Below, piece after piece: positions 48,284 through 60,725 of a stretch of DNA of 64,000 bases; position 1 is the first letter of the stretch, and each line of letters begins with the position of its first letter. This DNA comes from Chamaecrista fasciculata. Lineage: Eukaryota > Streptophyta > Magnoliopsida > Fabales > Fabaceae. A model generated the notes under the pieces. The model did not search any database, had not been told where the DNA came from, and saw only the letters and a list, made by a program, of their open reading frames with translations. The translations under genes were made by a program, and so were the position numbers. The DNA lies in the NCBI GenBank assembly GCA_003254925.1, contig QANZ01039169.1, positions 36,192-100,191 of the forward strand, read 5' to 3'.

Positions 48284-50050
48284 ATGGCCAAATTCAACGA
48301 AGTGCAGAAGAAAAGGAGAGCTATAATATCAGAGAAGAAGAGACAAGTTCATGGCGATCCACTCACCGGCAAGCTTAAGAACAAGCAACAACCGTTGTCC
48401 ATCTCCGGCAAGCGGAAGCGGAAGCTCTTCAAAAAATGGCGCAGAGTAATACTTTCTCTATTTTCACCGCTTTTTCGAACTGTTATCATCGTCTTTATTT
48501 TTCAGAATTTATTCGTATATATGAAGTTGCAGTAGCTTACTCTGTTTACTTTTTAAATTAATTGAAGGAGCAAAAAGAAGCTCTGCAGAAGGGTTTGATA
48601 ACCATGGAAGATGTAGAGATGGCAGTTGCTGAAGCTGAAGGTAAGCTGCATTTGTATTGGCGCTTAATCTTATTTATCAGTTATCATTTGTTAAGTCATG
48701 GACTGTATCGTATTATAATATATATCGTGGGACAGATTATGCATCTTTCAAGAATTGCTATTATCTGATAAATTCCTTTGGACTTGGATCCTCTCAGTTT
48801 CTTACATGATTGACTTTTTCAATCTTCTTGAGAGAAATGCATATTGCGTGCCCAACCATTCAAGTGGAATCCACACATATTTTGTGTCTGTTTCCTAACT
48901 TGGCATTGTCAATTTTCAATTTATCACTTTTTTCTCATGTTGTTTATGTGTTAATTTCTTACACTGTAAAATACAATACAGGCTCAATTGATTGATTAAC
49001 CATTAGGTTGTCTTTGGATGAATGTAAATTGATGTAAAGTATTTTTGGAGAAGCGAATGTCTATTGAATAAATCAAGATTATTGCTTGATGGTAGGTAGT
49101 CAGAGTAGTCGCTAATTTAGCATTGCTTGGTAGTGGTGAAACTCTAATATTCCTCATACTTGGAAAAATCCAGAGCCTAAGATAATAGATTGAGGTCCTT
49201 TTCCTTTTCTGTGCTGAGTTTTGTTTTGTTTTGTTTTGTTTGTGATTGGGAATCAAACCAGGAACTCTATTTCTATAATTCTAAGACAAGAAACATTTAC
49301 CAAGTCTGTGTCATAGATACTACATTAATTTATACGGAGGAACATACAACTCCAGATGTTATATGTTTATTTCGACTTGCGTCTTCATAGCATTCTTTTT
49401 GTCAATGTGACTTCGTTGCAGTTTTGCATTCAACAATAACACGATTATGAGACATTCCAAACTGGAAACCCATTATTATGACCCAAACAAATCCAGTTGG
49501 TGCTAGTGCTGTGAACTACATCTAATCTGATGATTCTTTTGGATGAAGTTGATAATATATTTGAGAAGATAGTTTTATGTCAAAGTCATCTCCCCGTTGA
49601 GCTCTGCATTCCCATCATTAGTGGTTGATTGATGAATTTCAATTATGAACAACGTGGATGCTTATGTATTTATTTTTTGTAGGTTAATCTGATAGCAGAA
49701 AACATATTTGATTGTTTCCTTTAAGCTGACTTTCATTTTTGCAAATAGGGGGTTCCCAAGATAGCAAACCTTCCAGAAAGGTTCCTTTGAAGAAGGGCTT
49801 GAAGATTAAACAACTGAAACATAAAGGTAAGCCTTTCATTCGTGTATATAATTCCCGGTGCCTAGATTTATCCCAAGCTGAGAGAAAGATATTTCTACCA
49901 TTTTGAGGATTGGATTAAAGAAACTGTTCAGTTGATTCTGATTTGCAGTATTTCATTGATGTCTGTGGTGCCCTTCTTACAGGTAAGAAGAACAAAAGAA
50001 AATCTGCTGCACCAGCCAGCGAAGTTTCTGTTGATGCCATGGTAGAATAG
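48284..50050 (+). CDS. Small lysine-rich conserved plant protein, probably nuclear/nucleolar
   Basis: Exons 48284-48445, 48568-48640, 49749-49826 and 49983-50050 join in frame to 126 aa with GT..AG borders. The N-terminal half MAKFNEVQKKRRAIISEKKR and HGDPLTGKLKNK..LSISGKRKRKLFKKWRR is strongly basic. It is followed by an acidic-amphipathic helix (EQKEALQKGLITMEDVEMAV) and a second lysine-rich stretch (LKKGLKIKQLKHKGKKNKRK). I recall similar short plant proteins annotated as MAK16-related or unknown, but cannot confirm a function. The basic clusters would suit nuclear or nucleolar localisation and RNA binding; this is inference. Start chosen at the ATG of MAKFN; an in-frame ATG 24 bp upstream (MGEREKIK) is possible. 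Confidence 0.82.
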
Positions 50051-51328
50051 ATATGAAATGATTGGTATGGATTGCACTATCCAATTGGAGTGTGATGCTG
50101 CTGCCTAGAAAGTCCAAAGGAGTAATTTTTTTTTTTAAATCCTCTTATTGAAGGGTAGGATAGAGGCAAAGTTAGGGGCGTAACTCAATCTCTGAAACTG
50201 GCCAGGGATTAAATATTGTAATTGTTATATTCTAAATTTCTAATGGTTAGATTGAAGATTCCTCAAAATGTTGGAGTAAAAATTATGGTTAAGATTTTGA
50301 GGCCAACTTTCTGTATACTATATTCTCTATCATTGTGCTGTCAGGCGAAAACTGATGCTACTTAAATTGTTTAGGAATTGTTTGTCTTTGTTCCTCTTAT
50401 TGGAGAGTAGATCATAAACGCAAAGTTGATCTCTGACCTGACCGAAGCTAGTGTTAGTAGGGAAACGTGGTTTTTAAAATATGTGAGAAAATTTAAGGTA
50501 AAATTAAAAGCAATTTTAAGCTTGTAAAGAAAATATTTTTGCAGATATTAGCTAGATTGATTATCCTGAGACATGTCCCAAAAAAAATGTGCCAAGAAAT
50601 TTTATTTTTGTCACTTTACATTTAGGTATGAAATGATGAAATTTAAGGCTGTAAAATTTCTAAAGATTACTTATTTTACTTTAATATAAGAAACAGATTG
50701 AAAGAATATTTGCAATTATAATATTTTCTTGTTAAAACATTCATTGATTTTGAATAAAATACGCAAGCATCATCTAATATACAGATTTAAGTGTATCTAA
50801 GATCTAAATCATAATCTCATAATTTCCAACCAAGATAATTCTCAAAGAAATAAGATTACATAAAAAAACTTAAAAAAGTATATAGTAAAAGTAAACAAGC
50901 ATTCACATTTCACACACTCAGTAAAACAACCATCAAAATAACAAGAATTTCAAGAAAAGATTAAAAAAAAAAAAAAGCTTAAAACCCTCCTCATGGTTGC
51001 ATCTCCAATTGAGTGTAACTTTTCTCTGTTTGCTTGGCCTGTAGTTGTTAGATAGGACAAGTCTCCTTGGCGATGTGCCGTTTGTTTACGATCTTTTCTT
51101 TCTTTTTTTCAATGGCAAAATCCACAGTTAAATATGGTGAACAAGCCAAAGTGTACAAACAAACTTAGATAATTAAAGAACTATGGACAATCACACGTCA
51201 GAATAACAAAACATCTTAACCTTGAAATTATGAGTGGGGAAGATCAAGGAAAGAGAAGTAGGGTTGTGTAAGGAAAGAAATTCCTTTCTGCGTCTCTTAA
51301 TGAAAAGCAAACATTTGTAATAAATATG
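50051..51328. other. Spacer between convergent genes
   Basis: Contains both 3' UTRs. AT-rich, no repeat family or ORF recognised. Confidence 0.6.
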
Positions 51329-53874
51329 CTAATCACTAGAGGAACCATCATCATCCTCCTCATGCTCAGTGACAACTTTTTCTATGAATCTTTTGCGAAC
51401 ACCTGCAATGACAGCTTCTCTTGATTGTTCATTCCTACTCTGACCATCATTAAGTACAGGATCTGACTGGCACAGGACTAATGCAACGCCTAATATTTTA
51501 CAACATGGAAAAAAGATGAAAAGAAAACGTGTTACATGAAAGCAAGGAGATAATAAGGAATTAGATAAAAAAGAGAATCATGTAAGAGGCTGTCTCAGCC
51601 AAATGCATTCTTGTACTCAGGAGAACTTATAAGGAACTAAATAAGGAGATAATAGTATTCAGTCTGATGCGTATAATCTTACAAATACAAAATAAAGACA
51701 GACTCAACATGAAGCATAAACACATTAAAAAAAAAACACACATAATATGTCTACCAGGCGTTGAACACTCATATTAGACATAATGCAACACTTTGAATTA
51801 TATATAGGTACTTCAGATTGTGTAACATCCATTTTTCCTAGGCTGCAAGCTTTACAAGCTGGGCAGGAGAGAGACATGGTTGATGGTTCAAATGCTTCCC
51901 TATTGCACATCAATGCTACTAGCAGATCAATCTTCCTTAGAGTGTATGCAATTACATTGATTAAAATAATCTACAAATGGTTGTTGCCAAATGGTATTGA
52001 ATATTGATTAAGGAACATCCCACAAACTATTATGCTAAACAGGCTTCCTTACTAGTTTGGTTGCACAATTTCATAACAGACTACAAATGAACTTTAACAT
52101 CTTTCAAACACTTCCTCTATGACATTTAAAAAGCATCATCCCCAATCGGTCAAAGACACTTCATACAAAGCTAAAGCCCCATAATTCCATCCAGGAAATC
52201 AATGGAACTAAAGAACTAAATATCAGTTGCAACTTCAAAAGGAAATAAAAAATAAAAATTAAAGAAGATAGTTCTGTAACACAATTGACAAGTCTCAGGC
52301 AAACATAAGGGGGCAGCACTAATTACTGCAATAAAACAAGGATTACGAGGCATGCAGAAACATAAATACCTTCAGGAGTGCATCTTCGCCCAAAAACATG
52401 CATCCCAGCATAATTTGCTTTGACAGCTCCATTGTTGTAAACCAATAAAGTGGGAAGATTCCGATCTGGGTAGTTTGGAATGCAATCAGTGGATATTATC
52501 TTGACAAACTTTGTTGCAGGGTATCTTGTGGCCAGTTCTTCCAAGCATTGCATTAGCAGCCCACATTCAGGAATTCTGTCATGAAATTGAAAAGAAGAGA
52601 GATAGACAGTAGTAAAATTAATGTCAAAACAACAAACTTCATTTTAAATACTTTGAATGATGATTATAGATAACCAATAGATGTCTTATGGCATACCCAT
52701 CTTTGTAGAGGAAAACAACAACCCAAACATCAGATGGAGCCTGTGAAACCTCTCGAACAAAATCAGATCCTGAAATAGGAATCACCGATCCAAACCTCAA
52801 AACTTTAGCTGCTTCTCTCATTTCAGCCAACCTCTTCTTCCTATCAAAGCACAATGGTCATGTGAGAACAAGAACAAAAGCATAGCCTGATGATGCTCTG
52901 GCCATAGACTTAGTCTTATATTGCTCCCTCAAAGATGGAAGCTAATCCACAACTCTTTCTTTTTCACAGAACAGAAGAAATTGTACACATTCAAGTGAGT
53001 AAATAGAAACAATAACATCATCCACCAGATGTAGAACATATTAAACATAGGGAAAAAAATTAAAGCATCTGATGTTCAGAAAATCAACACAGCCACAATA
53101 TTCCAAAATTTACTCATCATACGTTGTTTTCACATTCTAGGCAGAATTGGTTTTTCCCTATGAAGCATGGACACTGACACGGACACAGCGACACGTCAAA
53201 CTCTCAAAATTACGAGACACGACACGGCATATATTTATATATATATAAATAATTAAATATTCATAATTTTTAATAAAAAAATTAAAAATTACAATTTTTA
53301 TTCATAATATATGTCATATCTATTATTATTTTCTCTTGCTTATCATGTTAAAGTTACAAAAAATTGATTTATATTCTAAAATTTATGGATATGTGTCGTG
53401 TCGGTGTCATACGAGTGTCGGACACTGACACGTGTCTGACACGGCGACACGCCTTCAAAATGAAGTGTCCATGCTTCCTTGGTTTTTCCCCATTGAGAAA
53501 CAAGAAGGCAAAAAAAAAATCTGAAAACGCACAAGTTCATAAACTACTCAACTGAATTAATACGAAACAACAGAGATCGTAAAGATAAACTGAATATGGT
53601 ATAGTTCTTGAATCAAAAGTTTATTATTCAACCTGTACTGCTCCAGGAACCGATCGTCATCGAGATCTTCTTCAAGCTCTTCGAGCTCTTGTTCCGATTT
53701 CTCATCAATCCAGGCCTTATCTTTGGGAACCGAATCCTCATCTTGTGCAGGCGTAAACGACGGTGGCTTAAACACAGGGGGTTTTTCTGGTAAATTGCCA
53801 AGCTTTCTCTGTATATCATCCCATTGCGTGGATGCTCCTTCCACATCCTTGTATACGAAGTGATAATCCCCCAT
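51329..53874 (-). CDS. Phosducin-like protein 2 (PDCL3/PhLP2 type)
   Basis: Phosducin-like proteins are cytosolic co-chaperones that bind the CCT chaperonin and help fold actin, tubulin or G-beta-type clients. Exons in gene order: 53633-53874, 52697-52840, 52370-52575, 51329-51489; joined in frame they give 250 aa. The N-terminal helical part has MGDYHFVYKDVEGASTQWDD, an acidic stretch EQELEELEEDLDDDRFLEQY and KKRLAEMREA. The thioredoxin-like domain has SGSDFVREV, VWVVVFLYKDGIPECGLL, KIISTDCIPNYPDRNLPTLL and VYNN, lacking the redox CxxC as usual in this family. It ends in an acidic tail, EEDDDGSSSD. An acceptor 'tttacag' about 30 bp before the ATG suggests a 5'-UTR intron. Intron 1 contains a MITE. 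Confidence 0.92.
53159..53478. mobile_element. MITE in intron 1 of phosducin-like gene
   Basis: The termini 'tgaagcatggacac' and 'gtgtccatgcttc' are inverted. The subterminal DNA is rich in 'gacacg' / 'cgtgtc' blocks. It is bounded by a 12-bp direct repeat TTGGTTTTTCCC (53147-53158 and 53479-53490), which must contain the target duplication. Confidence 0.8.
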
Positions 53875-53905
53875 TGTTATTGAACCCAATAAAGTGGACT
53901 GTAAA

Positions 53906-55549
53906 AGAATGAAATTTTTAATATTATAAATCAATACTAGACGATTGCCACTAGATAATCCGCCATTGTTATTGAACCCAATATTGTATACGAAGTGCAA
54001 TTTGGCTGGTGAATCATTTGGGAAGTCAATGCTTGCAATAAATAAAAGAAATAAAAACTTCTTGATACATTTTTTAGAAAGCTTTATATGCATAAGGCAT
54101 AAAGATGATTAAGCCCATCCATATGACCTTACCAGTAATTACAATTACCACATATGATTGCCACAAATTATCAACTCTTTTCCTTCCGGTGCAATACATG
54201 AAAGATTAAAAACGAAACCTTAATTCAGTCACCATCTCTTTGGTGGATTTCAGGCATTTAGTCCCCTAGGTATCCTGCTACATTATAGATTATGAAAACA
54301 AAATCTTGACTAAAAGAAAAGGAGAGGTGGGGAAATAAACAACCTCAGCTATAAAGTATAAACTGATCTCTCTAACACAATTACTGTTTTGGTCAATGCA
54401 GTTGCCTCCTCTAGTTGGGCATAAGACACAAACAATCTCTTCCTACGCCAAAATACCTTCCAACTAATAATTTAAATTGCTCAACCAAATAGTTACTTGT
54501 CTTTGCTCAATCAAATGTAATCATAAATGATTTCCATTTACACAAATCAGATCCTAGGTCCCTTTTAATTTCATTTTGAATTTATATGATGTCATGACTC
54601 ATGTACACAGCCAACGACTAACACAGCAAGGGAATATAAACATGTAGAATTTCATAATATGAACTTTACCTAATATGCAGATCTGAAAAGAAAACCTTGT
54701 AAGTTTTATTTTTGGTCAGGAGAAGTAATCTTTTCTACTTTAAAAGAGCAAGTTGTTTACAAATTTGTTTTCTAAAATTGCCCTTGTGATCTTTCTATTT
54801 CTACAACTATCTGTAGTTGGAAAGAAGTCAAAAGGGGACAAAATTGACATTTGCCTCCATTTAGTTATGATAACGTAGCCACTTGGGCAACACAAACCCC
54901 TTGGGAAATCATTGAGTCTTTCTCTTTAATTGCTCTAAAACTCAAGTAATAACATTTGGCACCCATCGGAAAAGTTACATCGTTTCAATCTTTAGTAACC
55001 TTTAAGTTCCAACCAAAAATGACTACAAGTAGGGCCGACCATACAAGTAGGGCCGACCATATTCACAATCATCACCAATGAAATAGATCACTTCATCAAA
55101 ATTCATCAGGCTGGATATGTTATTACTTCGTCTAAATTTCATACGAATCATTCTCTCTAGAAATGGAAGAAAGAGCATATGGTGATTGAATTTTAAATTA
55201 CACGTGTACCAAAAATTTCTCATCAATTCCATTCCCCTCCTCTTTTGAATATCTCCTGAACAGAGAACGACTAAAAGTACACTAATTTATCCATAAGAGA
55301 GAACAAATTACAGTACTTAATTCAAATAGATGCAAATTTCTATCATAGAAGAGACTGACAAACGGATTTGTGGAAACGGGCAGCAAGATGTCAATGTCTT
55401 CATTCCAATCACAAGATGATACAACCATTAAGTTAATTATTTATAATTATATATGTGAGAGCAGTTAGGATGTGTGAAGAAAAAGGAACACTGCAGATGA
55501 ATTCACAAATACACAAAGACGAAAATTTGAAAAGAAGGAAGCAAAACCT
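53906..55549 (-). other. Presumed 5'-UTR intron of the phosducin-like gene
   Basis: The acceptor 'tttacag' lies just upstream of the ATG, and a possible donor 'ttcag|gttttgc' is at about 55549 on the minus strand. A 5'-UTR exon at about 55550-55680 would follow. A perfect 18-bp tandem pair 'caagtagggccgaccata' lies at 55026-55061. Transcript data would be needed to confirm the intron. Confidence 0.4.
53960..54000. repeat. Scrambled partial copy of the phosducin-like start region
   Basis: 'gccattgttattgaaccc' repeats the start-codon region (53871-53888), and next to it 'ttgtatacgaagtg' repeats 53849-53862. In the gene the order of the two blocks is the reverse. The copy lies about 90 bp upstream, in the presumed 5'-UTR intron. 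Confidence 0.75.
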
Positions 55550-55723
55550 GAAAGAAGCAGAGACCCACCGTTGACGAGCACAATCGACGACGATAAGCAG
55601 CGTTTTCCAACTTCTCTCGCGGCGTTTTCTGCTTCACTTGCGGCCTCTCTTCCTTACCATCGACGGGGGTCAGGGTTTGAGGCTGAGTTGCTATAGATCC
55701 ATTTTAGAACTTTTATTAAAATT

Positions 55724-56190
55724 AGGCTAAAGTGTACTTTTGGTCCTATAACTTTGGCAAAGATCTCAATTTGGTCCCATAACTTTTTTTGTTGCAATTT
55801 TGATCCCATAACTTTGGCAAAGGTCTCAATTTTGTCCCATAACTTTTTTCGTTGCAATTTTTGTCCCATAACTTTTGAAAGTGTCCCATTGTTGGTCCCA
55901 AACTGATTTTCATCCATTTTCTGTCGTTAAAGATGATCTGACATACTGAGTTGAATGATGACGTGGCAAATATGAGAGAAATGGATTTAACGGCAGATAA
56001 TGGATGGAAATCAGCTTGGGACCAATGGTGAGACGTTTTCAAAAGTTATGGGACCAAAATTGCAACAAAAAAAGTTATGAGGCCAAATTGAAACCTTTGC
56101 AAAAGTTATGGGACCAAAATTGCAACAAAAAAAGTTATGGGACCAAATTGAGACCTTTTCCAAAATTATGGGACCAAAAGTTATTATACC
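55724..56190. mobile_element. Foldback element of the 'ggctaaagtg' family
   Basis: The left end is 'ggctaaagtgtacttttgg'. The arms are built of repeated 'cccataactttggcaaa' and, inverted, 'tttgcaaaagttatggga'. The central 'gatgatctgacatactgag' region is shared with the element at 16305. The right terminus is eroded. Confidence 0.75.
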
Positions 56191-56256
56191 TTTTTTTGTT
56201 ACAAAAATTATTGTTATACCCTTTGTTTTGTGGCACTTAAGATCAAATAAATAAGG

Positions 56257-56603
56257 TCAAAGTGCACTTTTGGTCCTATATCTTTTGCTCAGGTTACAAA
56301 TTTAGTATCATGTTACACTTTTGGTCCCATATCTTTGAGTCAGATTGTCAGATCCCATTTATTTGGGTTAGGTGTAGAATTAGTCTCATATCTTTGGATC
56401 AATTGAGACTCTGAAACTTTTTGCAAAGATATGAGATCAATTTTGTAACTTGACCAAAAGATATGGGATCAAAAGTTATACGAGACCAAATTTGCAACCT
56501 GAACAAAAGATAGGAGACCAAAAGTGCAACAAAAAAAAATTATGAGATCAAATTGAAACTTGATCGAAAGTTATAGGACCAAAAATGTATTTTGACCAAT
56601 AAT
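56257..56603. mobile_element. Foldback element
   Basis: The ends 'ggtcaaagtgcacttttgg' and 'ccaaaaatgtattttgacc' are inverted. The arms contain 'cccatatctttgagtca' and 'gaccaaaagatatggga' phrases. The family is the same as 1-340 and 62353-62720. Confidence 0.75.
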
Positions 56604-56689
56604 CAATAATTTAACATAAAGGTCTTAATTGTCCCACATAAGAAAAAAAAAAAAAAAACTCATGGGTCACCTTCCCACAATTTTAAAAC

Positions 56690-57060
56690 ACAAGGTAATA
56701 TGTGTACATTACCTAAAATTTAGGGGATGTTTGTGCAATTTAGTCTTAGGCAATAATCTTTTCTACTAAAAAATAACCTGTTGTTTGCAAATTTCTTTCT
56801 TAAAACATTACCTAAATTTCATGGGGTATTTATGCAATTTAGTCTTATCTAATAATCTTTTTTACTAAAAGATAACCTGTTGTTTACAATTTTTTTTCTT
56901 CTTAAAATTACCCTTACTAAAGAGTTGGAATGGGCAAAATTGACATTTGCCTCTATTTAGTTAGTAATAATATAAGTTGAAAATGTCGATCTGCCTCTAT
57001 TTAGTTAGTAATAATATAAGTTGAAAATGTCGATCGACATTGTAAACCTCTTGGATAATT
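56690..57060. repeat. Local tandem duplications
   Basis: About 115 bp repeats twice ('acattaccta..', 'gcaatttagtctta', 'ataacctgttgttt'). A 46-bp unit containing 'cctctatttagttagtaat' then repeats exactly at about 56950-57042. Related DNA is at 54720-54900. Confidence 0.75.
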
Positions 57061-57214
57061 TTAATGTTTTCTCCTTAAATGCATTATTGTCAGAACCGAA
57101 CCATTCAATGACTCGAATAAGTGCTCGATTCATGGTTTAATCGGTTTAACCAGTTAAACCATTGGCCGAAATGCAATAAATAATAAATATTAATTATGTT
57201 TATTATATATAAAA

Positions 57215-58103
57215 GGGTAAATTACAGTTTGGTACCCTGTGATTAGGGGCGGTTCCACTTTGGTACCCTGGAAGAAAAATTTTTGCAGTTTGGTGCCCCA
57301 TGGTTTGCTCTGTTACCACTTTGGTACCCTATGATTATTTTCTGTTAGGATTTAACGGCAAACGTACGTTAAAATGTCAAAAATCTCCCAACAAGTCTTC
57401 TCTTATGCGTTTAAGTCCTTTCCCTTTACTAAAAGGGATCAAAACATAAAGAATTAATTATAAAAGGGTCTTTAGAATTCTAATATTATAGAATTTTCTC
57501 CTTTTCATAAGATTCCTTTTGAATAGGTCCTGATTTAATTACACTTTAATCCCAAAAGTTTATGATCGTTATTAAAATAGTCCTTAGAACCTCAAAAGAC
57601 AAATGAGCATCTATGATTTATCAAAATATTCCCATATTCAACTACAACTTTCATTCAAGTACACTACAAACAAATCAAAACCACCAAATTTTTCCAAAAT
57701 CAAGCCCCACAAATCAAAAACCCTTTCACCAAAGAAAAAAAATCAACATCTTCGACAACTAATTTCTTCATAGCCTAAGGAATCAAAATTCAAAACTAAG
57801 GAATTCAATTCCCTCTATTCTAAATTCTATAATATTAGAATTCTAAAGACCCTTTTATAATTAATTCTTTATGTTTTGATCCCTTTTAGTAAAAGGAAAG
57901 GACTTAAACGCATAAGAGAAGACTTGTTGGGAGATTTTTGACATTTTAACGTACATTTGGCGTTAAATCCTAACATAAAATAATCACAGGGTACCAAAGT
58001 GGTAACGGAGCAAACCACGGGGCACCAAAGTGCAAAAATTTTTCTTTCAGGGTACCAAAGTGGAACCACCCCTAACCACAGGGTACCAAACTGCAATTTA
58101 CCC
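57215..58103. mobile_element. Mutator-like foldback element with perfect 9-bp target duplication
   Basis: It starts 'gggtaaattacagtttgg' and ends 'ccaaactgcaatttaccc'. The inverted arms are long, about 285 bp each (57215-57500 and 57820-58103). Perfect 9-bp repeats TATATAAAA flank it at 57206-57214 and 58104-58112. The 320-bp centre is AT-rich with no recognisable gene. It lies inside another repeat whose pieces (57090-57180 and 58290-58345) carry 'ggttcagcggttctggccgg'-type DNA. Confidence 0.9.
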
Positions 58104-58345
58104 TATATAAAATATAAACATTATAATAGCTAGATAGATTTTTAAATATAATAAATTTTATGCAAATCAAACAAATTTTTTTATAAAATAAAATAAATTA
58201 AGTGAGCTTTAGATCTGATTTCATTAATTTTTTAATTTAAAAGTTAAAATGTGAAATTCTAAAAATAAAAAAAAAAATAAAAAAGAAATGGGCTGTTGGA
58301 CCACCGGTTCAGCGGTTCTGGCCGGTCCAATCCGGTCTAATTGCT

Positions 58346-58898
58346 AATTTTGTTCTAAGTCATAGCATTTGGCATTGATTGCAAAGAAATACATTAGTTC
58401 AAAACTTTAATTACATATTCTTTCAAGTTCCAATGAAAAAAAATAATTGTCATTATCTAGCCTTTATATTATTACATCTTAATGTTTTTGCACAATTGAA
58501 ATTAAAAAAAAATTAAAACTATAATGAGTTCATCTAGTTTCTTATTCGTTTTCACTTTCATTTTGTTCCAATAAGGTATTCGGCTTTGCGCTCTTTGTTC
58601 TCTTTGTTGCTCCATTCCTCCAAGTTTGTTTTGTACTCTTGTGTAAGTTTAATTGACTTTTTCTTTATTTGCAATTAATTATTTTCCTAGCCTCTTGTAA
58701 TATGACTTGTATTTCCCTCTTAAATGTGGTTTTAAGATTTTACACAAAGTTGAAGGAAGAACTGCAAATTAGCTGAAGGAATATTTTACACAAAGTTAAG
58801 GAAGATTTGTCAAAATGTTCAGCCTACTACTGAAAGAAGAAGTGGCATAGTCTCATTTCTCCAAGTAGAAGAAAATAGTAAGGTTAGATTAGATAGAT
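58346..58898. other. AT-rich spacer, no gene seen
   Basis: The start (58358-58450) resembles 54940-55010, part of a local duplication broken up by later insertions. The rest shows nothing recognisable. Confidence 0.5.
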
Positions 58899-59076
58899 AA
58901 ATATATTTTTTTATATAATTAATTTAATTTTTTAAGCATCAAAGATTTATCCAAGTGGCTTATGACTTGTGAAAATCATAATATATTTAGTGGTGGTAAA
59001 TAAAAGAAGAAAACTATTTAAAGGGATAGATCATGATCAAACTTAAAGATAAGAAAATAAAGAATGTATAGTTTTA
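58899..59076 (+). repeat. Direct repeat, left copy
   Basis: About 170 bp, beginning near 'aaatatatttttttatataa' and including 'gcatcaaagatttatccaag', is repeated with only a few changes at 61468-61640. The two copies bracket the protease pseudogene, and the right copy starts at an n. Confidence 0.88.
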
Positions 59077-60119
59077 TTGTCCAATTAAATAATTATTTAT
59101 TTATATTATTTATTAAAAGCAAACATCATACCTTGAAAACTAGCACATGTGTGCTCTATGTCATAACACAAACCAACAACCTGAGCATAGTAAGCTCAAA
59201 AAAGAGGTAGAGTAAGAACTTCTACAACATATAATCAGCATCTAAGTAGACCAGTAGACCAGTTAATGCAATAAAAGGTTAATATGGGTGGGATCCGGTT
59301 GGTGTAAATAAGTCAACCTTCCATATTCATTCAAGTAGTCCATCAATAACCGTGTGAAAGTATCAGCCAGAACTCCAGCTTTAGGGGAGTTTGCAGCACA
59401 TGGACAATTGAAATGTATCTGTATGAAAGCCTTGGGTGTTGAAAACATTGTATCTGGCTTGTACCATAAGGCCGAGTATGAAGACTTGCTTAACAAAATT
59501 GGAAACTTGACCTGTTTCAAAAGATAATAATTTAAACAAAACTTGCTATTTGCTAATAATCATAATTATATTTGTACCTTCTCTCGCACAATCTTTAGTG
59601 ACAAGTCAGTTGGAATGAATACGCTAGAGGCTGGAAGATGCAAATTTTCTTTAGGAGCATATAACACCCACTCCTGAAAATATAAAATTGTGCAATGAAC
59701 AAAAAATTCAAACTAGTTCACTCCAAAAAGTTTTGCAGAATTATTTACAGAAACGCAGACCTGAATTTTAGAACTAGAAACTCTTTCAATGGAATATGTG
59801 GTTTCATACCATGGCTCCACCTCGTCGGTATGTCCTTCAAAGTTTTTTGACTCCCAAAAGATTCTGTATGACAGAAAATAAACCAGTTTGACTACCATCA
59901 TATCAAAATCATGGGAATGGATCAGCTAAAGTATGAATTGCTGAATTTGCTGATCCTGACCATTTAATGTATCACTATAAGACAAAGTATGATCAATCAA
60001 CGGTCAAGATTTAATAATTTACATACTTCAGCTGATTTGTACTTTAGCAGATCCACTCCCCAAAATCATGGCCTCATATCAGTAAAAAAAAATGGTGATC
60101 ATAACTAGAAAAGGAAAGA

Positions 60120-60650
60120 TAAGGTAGTTAATTAGTGGCAGTTTATTTTGAAGATTTGGGACTAAAATGAATGAAGATGATGAAAAAGAGAGGGAATTGA
60201 GAATAATGGGATAAAAATGAATGAGGGGCCTAATTGCTCAAATCATATTTTTTTAAGAGTTTAGGGTTTTATGGTTTTTAATATTTTTAAGGACTAAATT
60301 ATAATGTTTGGAAGAATTTTGGGACATTTTACAATTTTATTTTGAGGATTTGGGACTAAAATGAATGAAGATGATGAAAAAGCGGGAGAATCAAGATAAA
60401 TAGAATAAAAATGGTCAAGGACCTAAAAGTACAATGGAAATATGCTAAGGTGTCGCTATTTTATGATGTGGCACATGTTTTTTTTAACATAACGAGATCT
60501 GACATGGTCATAACGAGACACGTTAGCGCATAACGGGACACATCAGCGTCCGTTATGGCCACGTCAACTTTTTTGTAACGACAATATGATAGAGGGACCT
60601 ATTAGTTAGGCGTTTCAAAAATTTGGGGACCGTCTTGCTAGTTTACTCAT
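60120..60650. repeat. Repeat in pseudogene intron
   Basis: 'gatttgggactaaaatgaat' with the following 'gaagatgatgaaaaag' occurs twice in the same orientation (60154-60190 and 60347-60383). 'cataacgagacacgttagcg' and 'cgttatggccacgtc' form an inverted pair near 60500-60565. Probably a foldback element. Confidence 0.5.
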
Positions 60651-60659
60651 AAATTTTCC

Positions 60660-60725
60660 TCCAACAACAACAACAACCAAGCCTTCTTCCATTAGGTAGG
60701 ATTAGCTATACGGATCAACTGAAAT
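60660..60725 (-). repeat. Isolated 3' tail of an RTE-type LINE
   Basis: 'ccaacaacaacaacaacc' followed by 'aagccttcttccattaggta' is the reverse complement of the same LINE 3' end that is found in CSN3 intron 8. Only about 60 bp remain. Confidence 0.6.
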
